DNA of 64,000 nt from PALSA-505 sp963702235 (GTDB lineage: Bacteria; Actinomycetota; Actinomycetes; Streptosporangiales; Streptosporangiaceae), in assembly GCA_963702235.1 (NCBI GenBank), contig CAVPBZ010000022.1:225072-289071 (forward strand), written 5' to 3'. Both the position numbers and the translations under genes were made by a program. The notes below the pieces were generated by a model. It was given only the letters and a program-made list of their open reading frames with translations. It was not told the origin of the DNA and made no database searches. Position 1 is the first letter of the stretch, and every line of letters starts with the position of its first letter. Shown here piece by piece: positions 8,738 to 15,431 of this stretch.

Positions 8738-9667
8738 TCAGGCAACCTTCTGGCCGGGCAGGTTCTTCGCGGCGGCGTGCAGGGCCGCGAGCACGGCCGA
8801 GATCGTCGGCCGGCGGATGCTCGAGGCGCGCGCGACCGCGTAGACGTCCCTGGCCGGCGCCGCGCCGGGCAGCTTGCGGACGGCCACCCGGGCGGCGCCG
8901 GCGGCCAGCGCCAGCCGCGGTACGGCGGCGATCCCCATGCCGCGGCCCACCAGTCCCAGGATCGTGCTCATGCCCTCGAACTCCCAGGACACCGGCGGGG
9001 CGCCGCCGGAGTTCGCGAACAAGCTGTCCACCGCCTGCCGGGACGGCTCGCCCGCCGGGGTGACCATCCACGCTTCCTCGCGCAGGCTGCGCAGCTGGAC
9101 CCGCGGCTGGCTGGCCACCGGATGGGCGCGCGGGACGACGAGGACGAGCGGATCGCGCAGCAGCAGGTAGAACCGCAGCAGCCCGTGCTCGCCGCCGGGC
9201 TGCCGGGCCAGGTGCCCGGACCAGTCGTCCACCAGGGCGATGTCGGCCTCGCCCGAGCTCACCGTGCGCAGCCCCTCGCCGGGCGGGGTCTGCCGCAGCA
9301 GCAGGGTCAGCCCGGGATGGGCGCGCAGGCTGTGCGCCAGGGCCGGGGCGAAGGCGACGGCCGCGGTGGGAAACGCGGTCAGCACCACCCGCCCTTCCGG
9401 CTCCTGCTCGCGGGCGGACAGGTCGGCCTCCGCGGCTTCGATCATGGCCAGGATGCGGCGCGCGTGGTCGGCCAGCCGCCGCCCCGCGTCGGTCAGCTCG
9501 GCGCTGCGCGCCGTCCGGTCCAGCAGCACCGCGCCCGCCTGCCGCTCCAGCGCGGTGAGCTGCTGGGAGACCGCCGACGGCGTGTAGCCGAGCGCGGCGG
9601 CGGTGGCCGCGATGCTGCCGCGCCTGGCGAACTCGCTGAGCAGCCTGAGCCGGTGCGCGTCGAGCAT
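8738..9667 (-). CDS. LysR-family transcriptional regulator
   Basis: An N-terminal winged helix-turn-helix (about 3-60, with GSIAATAAALGYTPSAVSQQ at its core) is followed by a periplasmic-binding-like effector domain (about 90-300). Length 309 aa is standard. It is divergent from an aminotransferase gene, and LysR regulators usually control the neighbouring divergent gene, so that enzyme is the likely target. The effector is unknown. An inverted repeat just upstream of its ATG is a plausible autoregulatory site. Confidence 0.92.
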   Translation of the reverse strand: MLDAHRLRLLSEFARRGSIAATAAALGYTPSAVSQQLTALERQAGAVLLDRTARSAELTDAGRRLADHARRILAMIEAAEADLSAREQEPEGRVVLTAFPTAAVAFAPALAHSLRAHPGLTLLLRQTPPGEGLRTVSSGEADIALVDDWSGHLARQPGGEHGLLRFYLLLRDPLVLVVPRAHPVASQPRVQLRSLREEAWMVTPAGEPSRQAVDSLFANSGGAPPVSWEFEGMSTILGLVGRGMGIAAVPRLALAAGAARVAVRKLPGAAPARDVYAVARASSIRRPTISAVLAALHAAAKNLPGQKVA

Positions 9668-9669
9668 CA

Positions 9670-9697
9670 GATTCCCTTACCCTCTCCGTCAGGAATC
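9670..9697. promoter_or_regulatory. Inverted repeat, candidate LysR operator
   Basis: GATTCC (9670-9675) and GGAATC (9692-9697) form a perfect six-base inverted repeat three bases upstream of the regulator's start codon, in the gap shared with the divergent aminotransferase. The position fits negative autoregulation by a LysR protein. Confidence 0.4.
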
Positions 9698-9806
9698 ATA
9701 GCTGGCGCTTACGCTTGCGGACGGCCACACTGGATACCTGGCCAGCGGGTCGCCCGAGGATGAGTGCCCGAAGTTCCCGCCCCCCGCGCGAGGAGTGACC
9801 CTGACC

Positions 9807-11165
9807 GTGGCTGAAATGGCCATGACCGCGCCGCACCCTGCCCGCATCCCGTTCACCGTGTCCGCCACGCTGGCTGCCAACGAGGCGCTCGCGGTCAGGC
9901 GCAGGCGCGGTGAACCCGTGCTGCCGCTCGCGTTCGGCGAGGCGGGGCTGCCCGTCCACCCGGCGCTGCGGGCGGCACTGTCCGCCGCCAGCGGCCGCAA
10001 CGCCTACGGCCCGGTGGCCGGCCTGGCCGCGCTGCGCGAGGCCGCGGCCGGCTACTGGGACCGGCGCGGCCTGCCGACCAGCCCGGCCGCGGTCGTCTGC
10101 GGCCCGGGCAGCAAGTCGCTGCTGTACGGGCTGCTGCTCGCGCTGGGCGCCGACGTGGCCATGGCCAGGCCGAGCTGGGTGAGCTACGCCGCGCAGGCCG
10201 CGATGACCGGGGGCCGGGCGCACCTGGTGCCGACCAGGCCGGGCGAGGGCGGCGTGCCCGACCCGGCGCTGCTGCACCGGGCGGTCAGCGCCGCCCGCGC
10301 AGCCGGCCGGCGGATCGGCTCGGTGGTCATCACGCTGCCGGACAACCCGACCGGGACGCTCGCGGCGCCGGCCACGATCCGGGCGCTGTGCGAGGTCGCG
10401 GCCGAGCACGACCTGGTCATCATCTCCGACGAGATCTACCGCGACCTGGTGCACGACCCGACGGCACCGTTCACCAGCCCGGCCATGATCGCGCCGGAGC
10501 GGACCATCGTCACGACGGCCCTGAGCAAGGGGCTGGCCCTCGGCGGCTGGCGGATCGGCGTGGCCCGGGTGCCGGACGGCGGCCGGGCGGCCCCGTCGCT
10601 GACCCGGCTGCGGGAGCGGCTGGTCAGCATCGGTAGCGAGATCTGGTCCGCGCCGGCCGGGCCTATCCAGCAGGCCGCCGCGTTCGCCTTCGGCGAGCCG
10701 CCCGAGCTGATCGAGCGGGTGGACCGCAGCCGTCACCTGCACGCCACGGTGGCCCGGGCGGTGGCCGCGCGGCTGCGCGCCGCCGGCATCGCGGTGCCCG
10801 CCCCGCGGGCCGCGTTCTACCTCTACCCGGACTTCGGTCCCTGGCGCGACTGGCTGCGGGACCGGCACCAGGTCACCAGCGGCCCGGGGCTGGCCGCGCT
10901 GGTGCTGGACCGGTACGGCGTCGGGTCGCTGCCCGCCAGCGCGTTCGGCGAGGAGGCGGGGGCGCTGCGGCTGCGGCTGGCCACCGGCCTGCTCTACGGC
11001 GGCAGCGACGAGCAGCGCGAGGCCACGCTGGCGGCGGCCGACCCGCTCGCGCTGCCGTGGATCGTATCCGCGCTGGCCCGGATCGAGGAGGTGCTGGCCG
11101 ACCTGGGCGGCTCAGCCCTCGACCGGCAGCAGCTGCGGGCGCTTGGGCGGGACGCCGTCGCCTGA
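9807..11165 (+). CDS. Class I/II PLP-dependent aminotransferase
   Basis: A fold-type I aminotransferase of the aspartate/alanine aminotransferase kind. The cofactor lysine is Lys241 in ALSKGLALGGWRIG; LPDNPTG supplies the conserved Asn that contacts PLP, and SDEIY the Asp/Tyr pair. It transfers an amino group between an amino acid and a 2-oxoacid; the substrate cannot be read from sequence. I chose GTG 9807, 11 bases after AGGAG; GTG 9795 overlaps that site. At 452 aa it carries a C-terminal extension of about 50 residues beyond the usual fold. Its 3' end overlaps the convergent GDSL gene by 54 bases. The divergent LysR gene is the probable regulator. Confidence 0.9.
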   Translation: MAEMAMTAPHPARIPFTVSATLAANEALAVRRRRGEPVLPLAFGEAGLPVHPALRAALSAASGRNAYGPVAGLAALREAAAGYWDRRGLPTSPAAVVCGPGSKSLLYGLLLALGADVAMARPSWVSYAAQAAMTGGRAHLVPTRPGEGGVPDPALLHRAVSAARAAGRRIGSVVITLPDNPTGTLAAPATIRALCEVAAEHDLVIISDEIYRDLVHDPTAPFTSPAMIAPERTIVTTALSKGLALGGWRIGVARVPDGGRAAPSLTRLRERLVSIGSEIWSAPAGPIQQAAAFAFGEPPELIERVDRSRHLHATVARAVAARLRAAGIAVPAPRAAFYLYPDFGPWRDWLRDRHQVTSGPGLAALVLDRYGVGSLPASAFGEEAGALRLRLATGLLYGGSDEQREATLAAADPLALPWIVSALARIEEVLADLGGSALDRQQLRALGRDAVA

Positions 11166-11918
11166 CGAGACGCCGGTGATCCGGCGGCGCACCCAGGGCA
11201 TCGCGTGCCTGCGGGCCCACTGCGCGTCCACCTGCCGCGCCGCGAGCCAGCCGGTCACGGCCGGCTGGGGGGCGCCGCCCTGGATCGGCAGCGGCTCGCG
11301 CCAGTCGGCGCCGGTCGCCGCGCCCACCGCCTCGCACGCCCGCAGCGCCACCCGGCGGTGACCCTCGGCGGTCAGGTGCAGCCGGTCGTCGCTCCAGACC
11401 CGGGGGTCACACAGCACCGGCATGGACCACAGGTCCACCACGCTGGCTTGCTGCCGGTCGGCGATCGCGCGCAGGTGCATGTTGTAGACCGCGACCCTGC
11501 CGCGGATCCAGCGGATGACCGGGAACGTGCGCGGATCGAACCCGGTGAGGATGAGCACCTGGCAGCCGGCCGCGCGCAGGCTGGCCACCGCCTCGTCGAA
11601 CACCACGGCCAGCAGGTCGGGATCCGCGCCGGGCCGCAGCAGGTCGTTCCCGCCCGCGGCGATGGCGACCAGCTCGGGTCCCATCTCGATCGCGGCCGGC
11701 AGCTGCTCGGCCACCACCTCGGCGAGCATCTTGCCGCGCACGGCCAGGTTCGCGTAGCGCATCCCCGGGCACCGGTCGGCGAGGTGCTCGGCAAACCGGT
11801 CGGCCCAGCCTCGGTATCCGCCGCCCGGACCGGGATCGGCGAGCCCTTCGGTGAAGCTGTCACCCAGCGCCGCGAACGAGCTGATCGGCGCGGCCGCGCC
11901 CGCAACCTCCATGGTCAT
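11112..11918 (-). CDS. SGNH/GDSL-family hydrolase
   Basis: A serine ester hydrolase of the SGNH fold. Block I is LGDSFTEG with nucleophile Ser21, block III is GGNDLL, and block V is SDDRLHLTAEGH with the Asp and His of the triad. There is no signal peptide, so it probably acts in the cytoplasm. The start at 11918 (MTMEVAG) is chosen because the fold begins about 14 residues later; longer in-frame starts add a basic low-quality extension. The C-terminal 50 residues overlap the end of the convergent aminotransferase gene. 268 aa is normal for the family. Confidence 0.88.
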   Translation of the reverse strand: MTMEVAGAAAPISSFAALGDSFTEGLADPGPGGGYRGWADRFAEHLADRCPGMRYANLAVRGKMLAEVVAEQLPAAIEMGPELVAIAAGGNDLLRPGADPDLLAVVFDEAVASLRAAGCQVLILTGFDPRTFPVIRWIRGRVAVYNMHLRAIADRQQASVVDLWSMPVLCDPRVWSDDRLHLTAEGHRRVALRACEAVGAATGADWREPLPIQGGAPQPAVTGWLAARQVDAQWARRHAMPWVRRRITGVSSGDGVPPKRPQLLPVEG

Positions 11919-12124
11919 AGTCTGCCAGGCGGCCCGGAACGCGCTCCGGGCCGCCTGCCCGGCGGCGGCTGCTGTGGCGGCGGCCAGCCTGCCCGCGGGC
12001 CCGGGCCGGCTCCGCCATGACCACTTTGTGCACGGCCGGCCGACCACGAGAATTCTCCCGAACGGCACGCGGCGGGCCGTCGTGCCCATCCGGGCAGGCC
12101 GGCGGATCGGGGAGACTGATATTC

Positions 12125-13525
12125 ATGCGCTTCGGGAGGACAGGCGCGCTGCTGGCGGCGGCCGCGGTGCTGGGCGCGGCCGGCTGCACGCCCGGGCTGA
12201 CGGACAACGGCGGGGCGCCTAGCAGCCCGGTCAGGACACCGGCTACCTCCCCGGCCGGGACGCCGGCGACCTCCCCGGCCGCCGCCGCGGACTGGCCGGT
12301 GTATCACGCGAACGCGGCGCGGACCGGGGCGGCGAAGGTCCCGGCGGCGGGGCGGCTCGGCCTCGCGTGGACGCGCAGGCTCGACGGGGCGGTCTACGGG
12401 CAGCCGCTGATCATCGGCGGGCTGGTCGTCACCGCCACCGAGAACGACTCGGTGTACGGGCTGGACCGGGCCACCGGCCGGATCCTGTGGCGCGCCCGCG
12501 TCGGCACGCCGGTGCCGCTGTCCGCCCTGCCGTGCGGGGACATCGACCCGCTCGGCATCACCGGGACGCCTGCCTACGATCCGGCCACCGGGCTGGTCTA
12601 CGCGGTCGCCGAGGAGACCGGTTTCCGGCACGTGCTGTACGGCTTCTCGCTCACCGGCCGGGTGCAGGTCAGCCGTAACCTGCCGGCGCCGGACGGCGAG
12701 CCGCGGTACGACCAGCAGCGGCCCGCGCTGGCCATCGCCCACGGCCGGGTGTACGTGGCCTTCGGCGGCCTCGAGGGTGACTGCGGCCCGTACCGGGGCT
12801 CGGTGGTCGGAGTCCCCGTCTCCGGCAGCGGGCCGCTGGTCTCCTACCGGTTGCCGACCACGCGCGAGGGCGCCATCTGGGGCACCGGCGGGCCGACGCT
12901 CGGCCCCAGCGGCACGCTGTACGTCAGCGTCGGCAACGGCGCGGCGACCGGCGGGCGGTACGACGGCACCGATTCGGTCCTCGCGCTGTCGCCGAATCTG
13001 CGCCGCACCGGCCTGTTCGCGCCGGCGACCTGGGCGGACGACAACGCCCATGACCGGGATCTGGGCTCGATGTCGCCGGCCCTGCTCGGCAACGGCACGA
13101 TCCTGGCCGACGGCAAGCGCGGCACCGGCTACCTGCTGAACGCCGCGCGGCTGGGCGGGGTCGGCGGGCAGCGCGCGCAGGCGCCGGTCTGCGCCGCGTT
13201 CGGCGGCCCTTCGGTGCGCGGCGCGGTGGCCTACCTCCCGTGCGCGTCCGGCGGCATGGCCGCGGTGAACACGGCCGGCGGCCGGCTGCGGGTGCTGTGG
13301 CGCGGGCCGGCCAGCGCGCAGGGCTCGCCGGTCACCGGCGGCGGCGCGGTGTGGGTGGACGACTGGAACGCCGGCACGCTGTACGAGCTGAGCCAGGCCA
13401 CCGGGCAGGTCCGGTACCAGGTCGGCCTCGGCGGCCCGCTGCCGCACTTCGCCTCGCCGTCACTGTCCGGCGGGCTGGTCCTGGTCGGCACGATGTCCGG
13501 GGTCACCGCGGTCAACGGGGCCTGA
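12125..13525 (+). CDS. PQQ-type beta-propeller lipoprotein
   Basis: A 466-residue secreted lipoprotein. The signal peptide ends in a lipobox (LGAAGC), followed by a Ser/Thr/Pro linker, then a seven- or eight-bladed propeller of PQQ-like repeats (for example GLDRATGRILWRARVG and LAIAHGRVYVAFGG). Such proteins are often scaffolds or substrate-binding proteins; real PQQ binding is not implied because no dehydrogenase residues are recognised. ATG 12125 has GGGGAG upstream and begins directly with the signal peptide. It is divergent from the GDSL gene with a 206-base gap. Confidence 0.85.
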   Translation: MRFGRTGALLAAAAVLGAAGCTPGLTDNGGAPSSPVRTPATSPAGTPATSPAAAADWPVYHANAARTGAAKVPAAGRLGLAWTRRLDGAVYGQPLIIGGLVVTATENDSVYGLDRATGRILWRARVGTPVPLSALPCGDIDPLGITGTPAYDPATGLVYAVAEETGFRHVLYGFSLTGRVQVSRNLPAPDGEPRYDQQRPALAIAHGRVYVAFGGLEGDCGPYRGSVVGVPVSGSGPLVSYRLPTTREGAIWGTGGPTLGPSGTLYVSVGNGAATGGRYDGTDSVLALSPNLRRTGLFAPATWADDNAHDRDLGSMSPALLGNGTILADGKRGTGYLLNAARLGGVGGQRAQAPVCAAFGGPSVRGAVAYLPCASGGMAAVNTAGGRLRVLWRGPASAQGSPVTGGGAVWVDDWNAGTLYELSQATGQVRYQVGLGGPLPHFASPSLSGGLVLVGTMSGVTAVNGA

Positions 13526-13539
13526 CCCGCGGAGCGCTA

Positions 13540-13568
13540 GTATATACACTGCATTCGCCCGTATATAC
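13540..13568. promoter_or_regulatory. Paired GTATATAC operator of the vapBC operon
   Basis: The palindrome GTATATAC occurs twice, at 13540-13547 and 13561-13568, 21 bases apart or two helical turns, directly before the antitoxin ATG at 13576. VapB antitoxins usually bind paired palindromes at their own promoter, so this is the likely autoregulatory operator. The TA-rich core also supplies -10-like sequences. Confidence 0.65.
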
Positions 13569-13575
13569 TGCTGTC

Positions 13576-13770
13576 ATGGCGAAGCATCTGGTGGACCTCG
13601 ATGAGGAGGCGCTTGAAGCGGCTCGGGTCGAGCTCGGCACATCTACCATCAAGGACACGGTAAACGAAGCACTGCGACGGGCAAGCTACCGCCGCGAGCA
13701 CCGGATAGCCGCGGCCCTCGACGTGCTCGCCGGCGCTCGCCTTGATGATCGCGCTGACGCGTGGCGCTGA
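13576..13770 (+). CDS. vapB: VapB-type antitoxin
   Basis: A 64-residue antitoxin. The N-terminal part (MAKHLVDLDEEALEAARVEL) fits the ribbon-helix-helix DNA-binding fold of VapB proteins of the DUF2191 kind, and the basic C-terminal tail would wrap the toxin. It is directly upstream of a PIN-domain toxin, overlapping it by ten bases, which is the standard antitoxin-first arrangement with coupled translation. The paired palindrome upstream is the likely operator. Confidence 0.88.
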   Translation: MAKHLVDLDEEALEAARVELGTSTIKDTVNEALRRASYRREHRIAAALDVLAGARLDDRADAWR

Positions 13771-14174
13771 GATTCCTCGTCGACACCAGCGTGATGAAGC
13801 GACTCGGCCGCCGCGCGGTTCGCGAGGTGGTCGAGCCATCGGCCGCGGCAGGCGAACTCGGGCGTCCGTGCATCTGCGACCTTGAAGTCGGGTACTCGGC
13901 GCGCAACGCCGGGGAGTGGGACCAGCTGCTGGGGGCTCTTGACGCCTTCGAGCCCGTGGACACGACGGCGGCACACCTCCACCGGGCACTGCAGGTGCAG
14001 CGGTTGCTTGCGGAGCGCAGCCAGCGTGGCCGCAAGATCCCCGACCTGCTGGTCGCCGCGGCCGCCGAGGAACTCGACATCACCGTGTTGCACTACGACT
14101 CTGACTTTGATCTCATCTCCTCGGTCACCGGCCAGCGCTGCCAGTGGGTGGTGCCAGCCGGCAGCGTGGGGTAA
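13761..14174 (+). CDS. vapC: VapC-type PIN-domain ribonuclease toxin
   Basis: A PIN-fold endoribonuclease that cleaves specific RNAs when freed from its antitoxin. The metal-binding acids are Asp8 (FLVDTS), Glu42 (LEVGY), Asp95 (IPDLLVAA) and Asp113/Asp115 (HYDSDFD), so the active site looks intact. GTG 13761 lies inside the end of vapB. At 137 aa it is full length. The operon is therefore probably functional rather than a relic. Confidence 0.92.
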   Translation: MALRFLVDTSVMKRLGRRAVREVVEPSAAAGELGRPCICDLEVGYSARNAGEWDQLLGALDAFEPVDTTAAHLHRALQVQRLLAERSQRGRKIPDLLVAAAAEELDITVLHYDSDFDLISSVTGQRCQWVVPAGSVG

Positions 14175-14325
14175 CTGGACCGGCCTGGCACTGAACCTAG
14201 GCGCCACTGCCGAACGGCAGGCGGCGGGCGAGCGAGCCGGGCGGAGCCGTTCGGGAAAATTCAAGCCTGCCGGGCGACCGGAGTGCCGCCGTGGCGGCGG
14301 GCGGCGGACCGGGCAGACTTGGCTT

Positions 14326-15030
14326 ATGGTCTCCACCCTGCGGTACGAGCAGCCGCCTCCGCCGGCCTTTCTCTTCGACCTGGACGGCACGCTCATCGAC
14401 AGCGTGTACCAGCACGTCATCGCCTGGCGCGCCGCGCTGTCCAGCGTGGGCATCGACCTGTCGGTCTGGCGGGTGCACCGCCGGATCGGGATGAGCGGCG
14501 GGCTGTTCGTGTCCGCGCTGCTGCGCGAGACCGGGCAGTCGCTGTCCGGCGCGGAGATCGACGAGCTGCAGGCGGCGCACGCGGCCGAGTACATCGCGCG
14601 GGCGGGTTCGGTCACCGCGCTGCCGGGCGCGGCCGAGCTGCTCGAGACGCTGACCCGGCGCGGCATCCGGTGGGCGATCGCGACCAGCGGGATGGCGGCC
14701 ACGGCGCGGCCGGCGCTCAAGCTGCTCGGGCTGCCCGACGACGCGCCGATGGTGACCAGGGACATGGTCGCGCACGCCAAGCCGGATCCGGATCTGTTCC
14801 TGGCCGCCGCGGCGCTGCTGGACGTCGAGCCGCGGCACGCGATGGTCGTCGGCGACAGCGTCTGGGATCTGCTCGCGGCGCGGCGGGCCGGCTCGCTGGG
14901 GATCGGCGTGCAGTCCGGCGGCTACGGCCGGGAGGAGCTCGAGCGGGCGGGCGCGTACCGGGTATACGCCGACCCGGCTGACCTGCTCAGCCGGCTGTAC
15001 GAGGTCGGGGTGCGCGGGCTGACCGAGTAA
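14326..15030 (+). CDS. HAD-superfamily phosphatase
   Basis: A haloacid-dehalogenase-type phosphatase of the phosphoglycolate/beta-phosphoglucomutase group. Motif I is FLFDLDGTLID with nucleophile Asp18 and acid/base Asp20; motif II is ATSG; motif III lysine is in HAKPDPD; motif IV is VVGDSVWD. Residues 30-95 form the helical cap. The substrate is probably a small phosphorylated metabolite. ATG 14326 gives a protein beginning nine residues before motif I. A 151-base gap separates it from vapC, and the kdp promoter region follows it. Confidence 0.9.
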   Translation: MVSTLRYEQPPPPAFLFDLDGTLIDSVYQHVIAWRAALSSVGIDLSVWRVHRRIGMSGGLFVSALLRETGQSLSGAEIDELQAAHAAEYIARAGSVTALPGAAELLETLTRRGIRWAIATSGMAATARPALKLLGLPDDAPMVTRDMVAHAKPDPDLFLAAAALLDVEPRHAMVVGDSVWDLLAARRAGSLGIGVQSGGYGREELERAGAYRVYADPADLLSRLYEVGVRGLTE

Positions 15031-15069
15031 TCGCGGTCTGGGGCGCGGGGGCGCGGGCGCGGATTTGTC

Positions 15070-15168
15070 CGCATGTTCCCGGCTTGCCGCCTGCGCGGCG
15101 CATGCTCTGCGGCCCTGGCCGCATGGGTTCTGTTAGGGCTCGCATGCAGGCCGCATGGATCGCGCATG
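15070..15168. promoter_or_regulatory. Array of six CGCATG boxes upstream of the kdp operon
   Basis: CGCATG occurs six times in 99 bases, starting at 15070, 15099, 15120, 15141, 15152 and 15163. The spacings are 29, 21, 21, 11 and 11, so the last five sites are all on one face of the helix. OmpR/PhoB-type regulators bind direct repeats at about 11-base pitch, which makes these the likely KdpE boxes. The array ends 95 bases before the first gene of the operon. Confidence 0.6.
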
Positions 15169-15211
15169 GACAGGAAATTCTCAGCGCCGCCACAGGTATC
15201 ACTGATCTGCA

Positions 15212-15238
15212 CGGCCGGAGCCAGGGACTCTCCGGCCG
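15212..15238 (+). promoter_or_regulatory. Perfect hairpin in the kdp leader
   Basis: CGGCCGGAG (15212-15220) and CTCCGGCCG (15230-15238) are perfectly complementary with a nine-base loop. It lies 25 bases before the first micro-gene, just upstream of its GGAGG ribosome site. It may protect or control the message, or act as an attenuator. The sequence does not match a riboswitch that I can recognise. Confidence 0.4.
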
Positions 15239-15262
15239 GTTCCGTGAGCCTTGGAGGGACCA

Positions 15263-15352
15263 GTGGAAGACCTGGCCTATATCGGCCTGACCATACTCGT
15301 GTTCGGCTTCCTCTGGCTGCTGGTGAAGGGGGTCGAGCGCTTTGAGCGCTGA
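15263..15352 (+). CDS. Single-pass 29-residue membrane micro-protein at the head of kdp
   Basis: Starts with GTG directly after TTGGAGGGACCA, a strong ribosome site. The protein is short: an acidic head, one membrane segment (LAYIGLTILVFGFLWLLV) and a charged tail GVERFER. It overlaps the kdpF start by 11 bases. Similar small single-pass proteins sit upstream of kdpF in many actinobacteria, but the function is not known to me. The strong ribosome site, tight overlap and fitting hydrophobicity all argue that it is real; it may stabilise or regulate the Kdp pump. Confidence 0.72.
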   Translation: MEDLAYIGLTILVFGFLWLLVKGVERFER

Positions 15353-15431
15353 GAACTGGATCGGCCTGATCGGCGGCATCGTGCTGACCGTTTACCTGTT
15401 CGTGGCTCTCGTCCTGCCGGAGAGGTTCTAG
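15342..15431 (+). CDS. kdpF: KdpF, small subunit of the potassium-transporting ATPase
   Basis: A 29-residue single-pass peptide, LSAENWIGLIGGIVLTVYLF then VALVLPERF. The ending PERF after a hydrophobic helix is diagnostic of KdpF, which stabilises the KdpFABC complex. The start is TTG, inside the end of the preceding micro-gene; its stop TAG overlaps the kdpA GTG by one base, so the three genes are translationally linked. Confidence 0.88.
   Translation: MSAENWIGLIGGIVLTVYLFVALVLPERF

Noticed and set aside
11915..13447. Minus-strand open frame of about 510 codons opposite the PQQ-propeller gene
   Set aside because: Shadow of the plus-strand lipoprotein; no recognisable motif and Arg/Ala/Gly only.
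15031..15262. c-di-AMP (ydaO-type) riboswitch before kdp
   Set aside because: The leader has a hairpin but none of the conserved ydaO sequence blocks that I can recognise.
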